Below are positions 15,305-22,353 of a stretch of 22,365 nucleotides of DNA, piece by piece. The position numbers and the translations under genes are program-made. This stretch comes from Bog-756 sp049517675 (GTDB taxonomy: Bacteria > Actinomycetota > Acidimicrobiia > Acidimicrobiales > RAAP-2). The stretch lies in assembly GCA_049517675.1 (NCBI GenBank), contig JBEKRV010000060.1, positions 1 through 22,365 of the forward strand, written 5' to 3'. Positions within the stretch are counted from its first letter, which is position 1. Each line of letters opens with the position of its first letter. A model generated the notes under the pieces. That model had not been told where the DNA came from. It worked only from the letters and a program-made list of their open reading frames with translations, and did no database searches.

Positions 15305-15758
15305 CCCGGTGCCGCCCGGGCCGGTGTCGGTGGCCGATGGCGCCGTCCTGCCCGGCGACGCCGTTCGTGACCTGGTCGAACGCCACGAGCGCGAGCTCGA
15401 ATCACTGGCGGACGACCTCGCCGAGGCGCGTCTCGAGGCCGACGCCGTCGAGGCGCGGATCCGTGACCACCCGGCCCTCGGACTGCTGACCCCCGACGAG
15501 GTGACCCGGCTCCTTCCGCCCGCGCCGGCGGCCAAGCCGACATCGGCCCCGGCATCCGGTCCGCCGCGGACGACCGTGGACCGGCGTCCACGCCCACAGG
15601 GGCCGACCGGATCCGACGGCCGAGGGCACGAGGGCCGGACGACGGAGCCCGACACGCCGCCCCGGTCCCGCGCCTCCGGGCTGGTCACGTCCCACTGGGT
15701 CTGGAAGGCCGGGATCGCCATCACTGTCGTGGCCCTGTTGCTCCTCAAATTCGGGTAG
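15297..15758 (+). CDS. Coiled-coil, tail-anchored membrane protein of unknown function
   Basis: The product has 153 residues. The GTG at 15297 overlaps the stop of the preceding gene by 8 bp, which decides the start; the frame is open further upstream but there runs through the previous gene. Residues about 20-58 form an acidic helix with coiled-coil character (DLVERHERELESLADDLAEA), a Pro/Ala/Arg-rich disordered linker covers about 70-125, and the last 20 residues (VWKAGIAITVVALLLLKFG) form one membrane helix at the extreme C-terminus. This gives a cytoplasmic coiled coil anchored by its tail. The paired coiled coils of this gene and its neighbour suggest that the two proteins may interact. 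The family is unknown to me. It is the last gene of the pst-containing operon. Confidence 0.72.
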   Translation: MSDPVPPGPVSVADGAVLPGDAVRDLVERHERELESLADDLAEARLEADAVEARIRDHPALGLLTPDEVTRLLPPAPAAKPTSAPASGPPRTTVDRRPRPQGPTGSDGRGHEGRTTEPDTPPRSRASGLVTSHWVWKAGIAITVVALLLLKFG

Positions 15759-15793
15759 CCCGGATCCGGAGCCGTCCCGACGACGGCGGGGGA

Positions 15794-15837
15794 GCGGTCC
15801 GGGTACCATCCGGTCCGAACCGTGTACCCGGGACCGC
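15794..15837 (+). terminator. Inverted repeat after the operon, possible terminator or operator
   Basis: GCGGTCCGGGTAC (15794-15806) pairs with GTACCC-G-GGACCGC (15824-15837), giving 13 base pairs with one bulged G and a 17-base loop. It lies 35 bp after the last operon gene and ends just before the ribosome binding site of the phosphotriesterase gene. No T-tract follows. It may end the pst operon or be a regulator site for the next gene. Confidence 0.45.
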
Positions 15838-15861
15838 CGGTCGACGGCAGAGGAGGTCGTC

Positions 15862-16842
15862 ATGCCCACCGTCGAGACCGTCCGGGGTCCGGTCGACACC
15901 GCGGACCTGGGGCGGACCTACGTGCACGAGCACATCTTCGTGCTCACGCCGGACGTCCAGCAGAACTACCCGGACGAATGGGGCGACGAGGACGAGCGGG
16001 TGGCCGACGCGGTGGCCAAGCTGACGGCCCTGGCCGACTCGGGGGTGCGCACCATCGTCGATCCGACGGTGATCGGGCTCGGGCGCTACGTCCCCCGGAT
16101 CCAGCGGGTGGCGGACCAGGTACCGGACCTCAACATCGTGGTGGCCACCGGCTGCTACACGTACCGGGACGTCCCGTTCTTCTTCCACCACCGGACACCG
16201 GCGATCCGCTCGCTGCTCGGCATGGAGGAGCCCGAGCCGCTGGTGGCGATGTTCACCGGCGACATCGTCGACGGCATCGCCGGAACCGGGGTGCGGGCCG
16301 GGATGCTCAAGTGCGCCATCGACACGCCCGGCCTGACGCCCGGCGTGGAACGGGTGATGCGGGCCGTGGCGAAGACCCACCTGGCCACGGGCTGCCCCGT
16401 CACCGTGCACACCCACCCCGCCACCCGCCAGGGTCTCGAGGTGCAGCGAGTGATGGCCGAGGAGGGGGTCGACCCCGGTCGGGTCGTGCTCGGCCACAGC
16501 GGCGATTCGACCGACGTCGACCACCTCGGTGCCCTGGCCGACGCCGGCTTCTGGCTGGGCATGGACCGATTCGGCATCAATGCCGAGACCACGTTCGAGC
16601 AGCGGGCGGACACGGTGGTCGAACTGTGCCGGCGGGGGTACGCGGACCGGATGGTCCTGTCCCACGACGCCGCGTGCTACATCGACTGGATCGAACCGGG
16701 GGTGCTGCCGATGATGCCGCAGTGGAACTACCTCCACATCCAGGCCGAGGTGCTGCCCTACCTGCGCGATCACGGCGTCTCGGACGGGCAGGTCACCACC
16801 ATGCTGGTCGACAACCCCCGACGGCTGTTCGAGGGCGCCTGA
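15862..16842 (+). CDS. Phosphotriesterase-family metal-dependent hydrolase
   Basis: The product has 326 residues, behind a strong AGAGGAGG ribosome binding site 6 bp before the ATG. It is a full-length amidohydrolase-superfamily barrel of the phosphotriesterase/PLL type. All expected metal ligands are visible in order: H22 and H24 (YVHEHIF), K150 as the carbamylated lysine (GMLKCAID), H183 (VTVHTHP), H212 (LGHSGDS) and D269 (LSHDA). Members hydrolyse lactones or phosphotriesters, and the natural substrate cannot be read from the sequence; many relatives are lactonases. There is no signal peptide, so it acts in the cytoplasm. It follows the pst operon on the same strand by about 100 bp and might be part of the same phosphorus-related region or independent. 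It is convergent with the lipase gene, with 19 bp between. Confidence 0.93.
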   Translation: MPTVETVRGPVDTADLGRTYVHEHIFVLTPDVQQNYPDEWGDEDERVADAVAKLTALADSGVRTIVDPTVIGLGRYVPRIQRVADQVPDLNIVVATGCYTYRDVPFFFHHRTPAIRSLLGMEEPEPLVAMFTGDIVDGIAGTGVRAGMLKCAIDTPGLTPGVERVMRAVAKTHLATGCPVTVHTHPATRQGLEVQRVMAEEGVDPGRVVLGHSGDSTDVDHLGALADAGFWLGMDRFGINAETTFEQRADTVVELCRRGYADRMVLSHDAACYIDWIEPGVLPMMPQWNYLHIQAEVLPYLRDHGVSDGQVTTMLVDNPRRLFEGA

Positions 16843-16861
16843 GGGCACCCCGGCACCGTAG

Positions 16862-18163
16862 TCAGGGCGTCAGCGTGGCCACGTCGCCGGGCTGCCCGCA
16901 CGTGGTGGAGGCCGCCTTGCCGGCGCGGCGGGCGTCCATCCAGGCCACGATGGAAGGGGCGGCCTCGAACACGACGGTGCCGTGGGTGGCGCCGGTCACG
17001 TGGAGGTACTCGACCCGGTCGCCGATGGGGCAGGCCCTGGTGGTGACGAACGCATCGGTCAGCGTCGGTGGCACGGTCTGGTCGGCGGTGCCCTGGACCA
17101 CCAGCATGGGGACGTCGGTCCTGACGTTGCCCGGATCGTTCGCCCGGGCGAGGGCGACCACGGTCGGGTCGGTCGAGGCCGCGGCCTGGAAGACCTGCTG
17201 GGGCCGGAGGTGCTGGGTGGCGATCGCCGCCGCCACCTGGTCGGCACAGCCCCGGGTCACCTCGGTGGTCGCGAACCGGGCACCGGACGGCGTGAACACG
17301 TCGGAGACCGGCAGGTCGTCGTAGGTCTGGGTCCAGGCGTAGGCGGCGGGGATGCTGTAGGGCATGTACTGGGCGCCGGCCGGGGTCCCGATGACCGAGA
17401 TCAACGTGCTGAGCCCGGTGGCCGGGGCGGCGGCCACCACGCCGACCACGTGCAGCTCGGGCGCGTAGGTCGGGGCCATCTGGGCGGCGAACAGGGCTGA
17501 CTGGCCCCCCTGGGAGTGCCCGTAGATGACGACGATGCCCGACGTGTGGAGCCCGGACAGCTGCCGGGCGGCCCGGGTCGCGTCGAGCACCGATCGCCCC
17601 TCGCTCGAGCCGAGCAGGTAGGGATGCACCCCGTCGGCCACGCCCAGTCCCTGGTAGTCGGCCGCGGCGATCGCGTAGCCGGCCCGCAGGTACTGGTCCA
17701 GCCCGGGGATGAGGTACGGGCCGCTTCCCCCGCCCGAGTCGGTGAAGAGGGAGGGGGCGCACGACGCGGCGAAGCCCGAGGTGCCGTGGGCCCAGGCGAT
17801 GATCGGGAAACCGCCGACCGGTGGACGGGTGGACGGGGTGATCACGTAGCCGGACTCGGCCTCGTCGGCGCCGTAGATGGTGGTGGAGTGGTACATGATC
17901 CGCCACACCGTGGCGCCGGACGGGACGCCGGGGACGCCGGTGACCTTGACCGAGCGGATGAGGGTGCCCGGCGCCGCATGGGGGAGCGGGTCGGGAGGCG
18001 TGTAGAAGGAGGGGATGGCGCCCGAGGCACCCGAACCGCCACCGGTGGTGGTCGAGGACGCAGCGGACGATCCGCATGCTGCGAGTCCCGCCGCCATGAC
18101 GACGGCGACGACCGCCGTCCACCACGCGCGCGAGCCGCCGCGTCGTGTCGATCTGGGTCCCAT
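16862..18163 (-). CDS. Secretory-lipase-type alpha/beta hydrolase, lipoprotein
   Basis: The product has 433 residues. The N-terminus is a lipoprotein signal with lipobox LAAC at 27-30, so Cys30 should be lipidated and the enzyme held on the outer membrane face. A Ser/Thr/Gly-rich linker leads to an alpha/beta hydrolase of the secretory lipase (LIP) type: AWAHGTSG (124-130) near the oxyanion hole, nucleophile Ser217 in GHSQGG, Asp361 in VVQGTADQTVPP and His394 in GATHG. Extra cysteines (for example C135, C306, C378 and C422) could form disulfides. It would cleave lipid or other ester substrates outside the cell. The start is supported by GGGGGGAGG just upstream. The gene lies 69 bp after the hydrolase gene at 18233-19102 on the same strand and may be transcribed with it. 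Confidence 0.9.
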   Translation of the reverse strand: MGPRSTRRGGSRAWWTAVVAVVMAAGLAACGSSAASSTTTGGGSGASGAIPSFYTPPDPLPHAAPGTLIRSVKVTGVPGVPSGATVWRIMYHSTTIYGADEAESGYVITPSTRPPVGGFPIIAWAHGTSGFAASCAPSLFTDSGGGSGPYLIPGLDQYLRAGYAIAAADYQGLGVADGVHPYLLGSSEGRSVLDATRAARQLSGLHTSGIVVIYGHSQGGQSALFAAQMAPTYAPELHVVGVVAAAPATGLSTLISVIGTPAGAQYMPYSIPAAYAWTQTYDDLPVSDVFTPSGARFATTEVTRGCADQVAAAIATQHLRPQQVFQAAASTDPTVVALARANDPGNVRTDVPMLVVQGTADQTVPPTLTDAFVTTRACPIGDRVEYLHVTGATHGTVVFEAAPSIVAWMDARRAGKAASTTCGQPGDVATLTP

Positions 18164-18232
18164 CGGCCTCCCCCCGTCGTCCGTCCGGGTCGGGACGCTA
18201 TCGCACCGTGGGGGAACGGTCCCGTGGGTCCG

Positions 18233-19102
18233 TCAGCGGGCGGCGGCGGCCAGTGCGCCCTGGCGGGCGACCAGCTCGGGCAGGACGGCGGCCGGCAGGT
18301 CGTGCCCCATCCCCTCGACGACCCACAACTCGGCTCCCGGAACCGCGGCCGCGGTCGCCCGGCCGCCGGGAAGGGTCACCAGGGGATCGGCTGCACCGTG
18401 GACGACAAGGGTGGGCACCCCCACGCCGTGCAGGCCGGAGGTCCGGTCGGGTGACGCGAGGATCGCAGCGAGCTGGCGCACGGTGCCGGCCGGGTGGTTC
18501 CCCCGGTCGAAGTGGACGCTGGCCCGGCGCCGGACCTCGGCCTCGTCGAAGGGGAAGCCGGGGGAGGCGATGACCCGGGAGGTCTCGACCGACTGATCGA
18601 TCACCTCGTCCCGACCTTCGGCCGCCGGGACCAACAGGGCCTCGAGGGCCTCGGGCGTGGGCGGCCCCACGGTCGGGCCGGGGGTGGACATGACCGAGGT
18701 CAACGTGGCCACCCGCCCGGGATGGTCGATGGCCAGCTGCTGGACGATCATCCCTCCCATCGACACCCCGAACACGTGGGCGCGCTCGATGCCCAGGGAG
18801 TCGAGGAGCCCGACCGCGTCGTCGGCCATGTCGGCCAGGAGGTAGGGCACCGTGACGGGCGGGTCGAAGAGGAGGGCGGCGACGTCCGGCTCGCCGGCGT
18901 CGTCGAACCAGGTCGACTCCCCCTGGTCCCGGTTGTCGAAGCAGACGACGTGGTAGCCCTGGCCGACGAGACCCTCGGTCAACCCGGGGGGCCAGTCGGT
19001 CATCTGCGCCCCGAGGCCGTGGATGCACAGGAGGGGAGGGGATCCGGGGTCGCCGAACCTGTCGTAGGCCAGTTCGATCCCGTTCGCCTTCGTGGTGGGC
19101 AA
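18233..19102 (-). CDS. Alpha/beta-fold hydrolase, RdmC-like
   Basis: The product has 289 residues. It starts with TTG at 19102, supported by AAGGAG at good spacing. The catalytic set is intact: oxyanion region HGLGAQ (28-33), nucleophile Ser114 in GVSMGG, Asp239 in VHGAADPLV and His267 in GMGHDLP. The stretch VVCFDNRDQGEST (52-64) is characteristic of the RdmC/aclacinomycin methylesterase-like and pyrethroid-hydrolase-like group. There is no signal peptide, so it is cytoplasmic. The substrate is not determinable; small-molecule ester hydrolysis is the family norm. It diverges from the Rrf2-type regulator, with 173 bp between starts, so that regulator may control it. That is inference. Confidence 0.9.
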   Translation of the reverse strand: MPTTKANGIELAYDRFGDPGSPPLLCIHGLGAQMTDWPPGLTEGLVGQGYHVVCFDNRDQGESTWFDDAGEPDVAALLFDPPVTVPYLLADMADDAVGLLDSLGIERAHVFGVSMGGMIVQQLAIDHPGRVATLTSVMSTPGPTVGPPTPEALEALLVPAAEGRDEVIDQSVETSRVIASPGFPFDEAEVRRRASVHFDRGNHPAGTVRQLAAILASPDRTSGLHGVGVPTLVVHGAADPLVTLPGGRATAAAVPGAELWVVEGMGHDLPAAVLPELVARQGALAAAAR

Positions 19103-19275
19103 CGACTGCTCCTTCGGGTCGTGGTCCGCCCGGTGGGGACCGATCTCCCCCGGACGCTACCGGCACCTGCGGACCGACGCGTGGGAGCGCTCCCCGGTCC
19201 CGGATCGGGTCTGCCGGGAGGACCCGGGCCGGTGGTCACGTGGGAAGAGGGCCGCGATCTGGAAGAATCGGCGAC

Positions 19276-19728
19276 ATGTACATCTCCGCGAAGGTCGACT
19301 ACGCCGTCCGGGCGCTGTGCACGCTGGCGGACTCCGACAAGGCGCTGACCTCCGAGTCCCTCGCGCTGTCCCAGGGCCTGCCCGCCAAATTCCTCGAGAG
19401 CATCCTCAACGACATGCGCCGCGCCGGGCTGCTCACCAGCCAACGTGGTCCCGAGGGCGGTTACCGGCTGGCCCGCCCGGCCGACAAGATCTCGGTGGCC
19501 GACGTGATCCGGCCCCTCGACGGACCGCTGGCCGAGATCCGCGGCCTCCGCCCCGAGGCCGCCAACTACGAGGGGGCGGCCAAGCAGCTCCAGGCCGTGT
19601 GGGTGGCGGTCCGGGCCAGCCTGCGCTCGGTCCTGGACGAGGTCACCATCGCCGGGATCGTCTCGGGGGATCTGCCGGAGTCGGTGACCCGACTGACCGC
19701 CGATCCCGAGGCGTGGCAGTCGCGCTGA
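19276..19728 (+). CDS. Rrf2-family transcriptional regulator without iron-sulfur cysteines
   Basis: The product has 150 residues from ATG 19276, with GGAAGA upstream; the open frame extends further 5' but the MYISAKVDYAVRAL start matches the family. The winged helix-turn-helix covers about 1-70, with recognition region LPAKFLESILNDMRRAGLL (35-53) and the wing RGPEGGYRLARP (57-68), followed by the helix IxVADVIRPLDGPLAEIRG. Rrf2 proteins such as IscR and NsrR bind an Fe-S cluster through three cysteines around residues 90-105. Here that region (LRPEAANYEGAAKQLQ) has none, and Cys15 is the only cysteine in the protein. It should therefore sense something else or be a simple repressor. The divergent hydrolase gene is a possible target. 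Its end is 15 bp from the convergent PhnZ-like gene. Confidence 0.92.
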   Translation: MYISAKVDYAVRALCTLADSDKALTSESLALSQGLPAKFLESILNDMRRAGLLTSQRGPEGGYRLARPADKISVADVIRPLDGPLAEIRGLRPEAANYEGAAKQLQAVWVAVRASLRSVLDEVTIAGIVSGDLPESVTRLTADPEAWQSR

Positions 19729-19743
19729 GCGCTCCGGACCTGC

Positions 19744-20298
19744 TCACCCCGGTCTGACGACGCAGCGCCCGAGGACGGGCACCAGCGCCTCGATCCCCGC
19801 GGTCGCCGCCGAGGGGTCCTTGGCCGCCTCGTCCCACTCGCGCAGCCTGCACGCGTCCTCGAAGCCCGGATGGGCCTCGAACCGGGCCACCGTGTCCTGG
19901 TCGAGGAGCCCCCCCTGGGCCCGGAGCGTCAGCGTCGACGCGGGGGAGAGGGCCTGCAGGTAGTCGGGATCCACGGTGCACCGGTAGCGCTTGGCCAGGA
20001 CGTGGAGGGCGATCGGCCGCGACACGGCCGGTCCGAAGCGCACGGCGGTCCAGCGCGCCCCGACGGCCTCGTGGTGGTCGTCGTCGAGCGACAGGTCGGC
20101 ACCCGGCCTGTGGTCCGCATCGGACAGGAGGTGACCGACGTCGTGGAGGAGGGCGGCGACCACCAGGGCGTCCTCCGCCCCTGACACCCGGGCCAGGGCC
20201 GCGCACTGCAGGGCATGGCTGCGCTGGTCGACCACCTCGCCGTGGTGCTCGCCGCCCCGCACGGCCAACACCTCCAGCACGTCGTCGACCGCGCCCAT
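19744..20298 (-). CDS. phnZ: PhnZ-like HD-domain diiron oxygenase
   Basis: The product has 184 residues from ATG 20298, with GGAGGAG just upstream; an in-frame extension to 20427 is Pro/Gly-rich and probably not translated. The whole length follows the phosphonate-degradation HD protein family: GEVVDQRSHALQCA, LVVAALLHDVGHLL, HVLAKRYRC, LSPAS and LREWDEAAK. Aligning by eye to the PhnZ numbering I recall, the iron ligands are H28, H52, D53, H75, H99 and D156, with the lid Glu at E21 and Lys103 kept. The lid tyrosine position is His18 (HHGE rather than YxGE). PhnZ cleaves the C-P bond of 2-amino-1-hydroxyethylphosphonate to glycine and phosphate using mixed-valent iron and oxygen. A PhnY partner is not in the window. 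The family call is strong; the exact substrate is open because related enzymes act on other phosphonates or polyols. Confidence 0.85.
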   Translation of the reverse strand: MGAVDDVLEVLAVRGGEHHGEVVDQRSHALQCAALARVSGAEDALVVAALLHDVGHLLSDADHRPGADLSLDDDHHEAVGARWTAVRFGPAVSRPIALHVLAKRYRCTVDPDYLQALSPASTLTLRAQGGLLDQDTVARFEAHPGFEDACRLREWDEAAKDPSAATAGIEALVPVLGRCVVRPG

Positions 20299-20429
20299 CC
20301 GCTCCTCCGTCCCGGTCGCCCGCGTCGGGCCATCCAATGGGCCGGTTGGCGACCCGGTACCGGCGACACTAGCGCCGCGGCCGGGCGGCCCCGACGGCTC
20401 GACCGGGCCCGGTGACCGTGGATCCACCC

Positions 20430-20459
20430 TTGCGCAGTCCCTCCCCTGTGTCCGATGAT
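20430..20459 (+). promoter_or_regulatory. Candidate promoter of the TSUP transporter gene
   Basis: TTGCGC (20430-20435) and GATGAT (20454-20459) resemble -35 and -10 elements with an 18-bp spacer, about 30 bp before the ATG at 20490. They lie in the 191-bp divergent gap between the PhnZ-like gene and the transporter gene. No further evidence supports the call. Confidence 0.3.
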
Positions 20460-20489
20460 GTCAGTAGGACTTCCAGGGGGGATAGGGAA

Positions 20490-21446
20490 ATGCACATCGA
20501 TCCGTACATCGTGTTGGGCAGCGCCATCGTCGGGTTCCTGGTCGGCCTCACCGGGGCGGGCGGCGGCGCCCTCATGACCCCGATGCTGATCCTCCTGTTC
20601 AACGTCAAACCCTCGACGGCGATCTCGAGCGACCTGGTCGCCGCGGTGTTCATGCGTCCCTTCGGCGCGGCGGTGCACATCAGCCAGCGAACCGTGAACT
20701 TCCGCCTGGTGGGCTGGATGGTCGTCGGCTCGGTGCCGATGGCCATCGTCGGCGCCTACCTCCTCCACCTGATGGGCCTCGCCACGGCGTCCGAGGCCAA
20801 CATCGAAAAGGCGCTGGGCGCCGCGCTGCTCGTCGGCGCGGCGGCGATGGTGCTCCGCTACTTCCTCGATCGTCGAACGGGCCAGTCCCGGCAGGGGGTG
20901 GTCCACGAACTCACCGTCCGGCCGGTGCCCACCGTGGCCATCGGCATGGTGGGGGGCCTCATCGTCGGCATGACGTCGGTCGGCTCGGGGTCCCTGATGA
21001 TCGTCCTCCTCCTGTTCCTCTACCCGATGCTCGGGGCCAACCAGCTGGTGGGGACCGACCTCACCCAGGCCGTCCCCCTGACCATGGCGGCGGCACTGGG
21101 TGCACTGGCCTTCGGTCACGTCGAGTTCGCCGTGTCCACGTCCATCGTCATCGGAAGCGTCCCGGCGGTCATCGTGGGTGCGTTCCTGTCGTCCCGGGCG
21201 CCGGACAAGTACATCCGACCGGCCATCACCTTCGTGATCTTCGCCTCGGGGCTCAAGTACGTGGGCATGGGGACGACCGCCCTCGGGTGGGTCCTGTGCG
21301 CCACGTTGCTGGGCGCCGGCGCCTTCTGGCTGGCCTACGTGCGCCCGTGGCGGGCCGGCGTGGGGTCGGAGACCGGATCAGGGCCCGGCGATGCGGAGGA
21401 ACCCGAACGGTTCAGGAGCGGCTCCGTCACGGGGCCACGCGAGTAG
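20490..21446 (+). CDS. TauE/SafE-type (TSUP) membrane transporter
   Basis: The product has 318 residues from ATG 20490, preceded by GGGGGGATAGGGA. It is a polytopic membrane protein with about eight hydrophobic segments arranged as two similar halves, each starting with a glycine-rich loop: GLTGAGGGALMTPML (19-33) and GMTSVGSGSLMIVLL (160-174). This is the hallmark of the sulfite exporter TauE/SafE (TSUP) family. The central cytoplasmic loop is charged (LDRRTGQSRQG, 126-136) and the C-terminal tail is hydrophilic. Members move sulfite, sulfoacetate or other small organic anions. The substrate here is unknown; the divergent PhnZ-like neighbour makes a phosphonate or related anion a possible cargo, which is inference. 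Confidence 0.9.
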   Translation: MHIDPYIVLGSAIVGFLVGLTGAGGGALMTPMLILLFNVKPSTAISSDLVAAVFMRPFGAAVHISQRTVNFRLVGWMVVGSVPMAIVGAYLLHLMGLATASEANIEKALGAALLVGAAAMVLRYFLDRRTGQSRQGVVHELTVRPVPTVAIGMVGGLIVGMTSVGSGSLMIVLLLFLYPMLGANQLVGTDLTQAVPLTMAAALGALAFGHVEFAVSTSIVIGSVPAVIVGAFLSSRAPDKYIRPAITFVIFASGLKYVGMGTTALGWVLCATLLGAGAFWLAYVRPWRAGVGSETGSGPGDAEEPERFRSGSVTGPRE

Positions 21447-21456
21447 ACCCGGGAAC

Positions 21457-21906
21457 TCAGTCGGCGATTTCGGCGACGTCGGCGGCGTCGGCGGCGTTCG
21501 CGTCCTCCCCGGTGGACTGACCGCGGGCCTCCTTGACCAGGCGGTTGGCCAGCTGGCGGGACACCCCGAAGATGTCGCCGATCTCGGTGATGGTCATCCC
21601 CTCGTGGAGTGCCGCGGCGGTCACCGACGTGCGCAGATCCCGACGGACGTGCTCGAATTCGTCGAGCAGCCGGGTCAGCTCGCGACTCCGGTCCGCCGAG
21701 CGGGTGGCGCGGACCGACTCGCCCAGGGTGGAGCCGGAGCGCAGCCGCTCGATGTCCTCCAGGTTCCACACGGACTGCCGGACCAACCGTTCGGCGAGCC
21801 TGTCGCCGACCTCGCTGTAGCGAAGGACGTCCCCGATCACCCGTTCGATCGCGTCGTCCACCCGGATGATCTTAGGGAGCCGGGGAGCCCGGTGCCGGGT
21901 CTGCAC
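21457..21906 (-). CDS. Small helix-turn-helix protein of unknown role
   Basis: The frame gives 149 residues from GTG 21906; an internal GTG at 21861 is another possible start and neither has a good ribosome binding site. Residues 15-95 are mostly helical and charged (for example RELTRLLDEFEHVRRDLRTS). A clear helix-turn-helix lies at about 104-126 (MTITEIGDIFGVSRQLANRL), resembling sigma region 4 or other small DNA-binding modules. The C-terminus is an acidic Ala/Asp tail. The gene follows tmRNA on the same strand, beyond a terminator-like hairpin, and is convergent with the transporter gene, with 10 bp between. A DNA-binding regulator is likely; its targets are unknown. Confidence 0.78.
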   Translation of the reverse strand: MQTRHRAPRLPKIIRVDDAIERVIGDVLRYSEVGDRLAERLVRQSVWNLEDIERLRSGSTLGESVRATRSADRSRELTRLLDEFEHVRRDLRTSVTAAALHEGMTITEIGDIFGVSRQLANRLVKEARGQSTGEDANAADAADVAEIAD

Positions 21907-21920
21907 CGTCGGGAACAGAA

Positions 21921-21956
21921 GACGCCCTGACCTGCGGGAAAACAGGCCAGGGCGTC
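21921..21956 (-). terminator. Terminator hairpin downstream of tmRNA
   Basis: GACGCCCTG (21921-21929) pairs with CAGGGCGTC (21948-21956), and after one A/C mismatch CCTG pairs with CAGG around the loop CGGGAAAA. Read on the minus strand it is followed by TTCTGTTC, so it works best as a terminator for the ssrA transcript. It sits 15 bp before the start of the helix-turn-helix gene. Confidence 0.7.
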
Positions 21957-21980
21957 CGCGGGCGAGCGTAGCCCACCGGT

Positions 21981-22000
21981 GCCCACGGCGGACCGTGGGC
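21981..22000 (-). terminator. Short hairpin immediately after the tmRNA 3' end
   Basis: GCCCACGG (21981-21988) and CCGTGGGC (21993-22000) form a perfect 8-bp stem with a four-base loop, two bases beyond the encoded CCA end of tmRNA. It lacks a T-tract. It may assist termination or mark the 3' trailer for processing. Confidence 0.5.
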
Positions 22001-22002
22001 GG

Positions 22003-22353
22003 TGGTGGAGGTGCCGAGAATCGAACTCGGGTCCTCCGGGTTCTCCATGGGTCTTCTCCGAGCGCAGCCGGCGGTGGATTGTCGGGACCGAACCCGCTAC
22101 CGGCGGCAGGTTCGGTCCGTATCCGACTGAGTTTTCCCTGACCGCCCGTCGGCGCAGTGGTTCAGGTGAGTTCCACGAGATGGCGCCCGTCTCCGGCCCG
22201 TGGAACAGGGACCGGTCGGACGTCGCAGTTTCTAGGCTGCGAGCGCGAGCTGAGGCTCGGCGTTTGTTTTTGTTTCCGGCTCTTTTACGTGGCTCCGGAG
22301 ACCACGGCTCGCTTCTCCCATTTCGACGACCGGAGTCGAAGCCTGTCACCCCC
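22003..22353 (-). ncRNA. ssrA: Transfer-messenger RNA (tmRNA)
   Basis: The minus strand from 22353 begins GGGGGTGACAGGCTTCGACT, and GGGGGTG pairs with CACCTCC before the encoded ACCA at 22003-22006, forming the tRNA-like acceptor stem. A T-arm (CCGAG-TTCGATT-CTCGG) precedes it. The tag frame ends with TAG at 22232-22234 and reads ...ETKTNAEPQLALAA, with the ALAA ending recognised by ClpXP. By alignment to the 'UAnnn' block that precedes the resume codon in other tmRNAs (here TAAAA), the resume codon would be GAG at 22280-22282, giving EPETKTNAEPQLALAA. A glutamate first codon would be unusual, so the tag start is uncertain. Total length is 351 nt, normal for the family. tmRNA with SmpB rescues stalled ribosomes and tags the incomplete protein. 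The promoter lies beyond the right edge. Confidence 0.95.

Noticed and set aside
14123..15748. Minus-strand open frame (541 codons) opposite pstB and the coiled-coil genes
   Set aside because: PstB on the plus strand has every ABC motif; the opposite frame is low-complexity Arg/Gly/Pro and has no family signature.
15822..17324. Plus-strand open frame (500 codons) overlapping the phosphotriesterase gene and the lipase gene
   Set aside because: It runs out of frame through two genes with intact catalytic motifs and is Arg/Gly/Pro-rich without domains.
20299..20427. N-terminal extension of the PhnZ-like protein
   Set aside because: The extension is Pro/Gly-rich, while ATG 20298 has a good GGAGGAG site and gives the normal family length.
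21837..22349. Minus-strand open frame (170 codons) across the ssrA region
   Set aside because: The segment is explained by tmRNA: acceptor stem, T-arm, encoded CCA and tag frame. The open frame uses a different phase from the tag.
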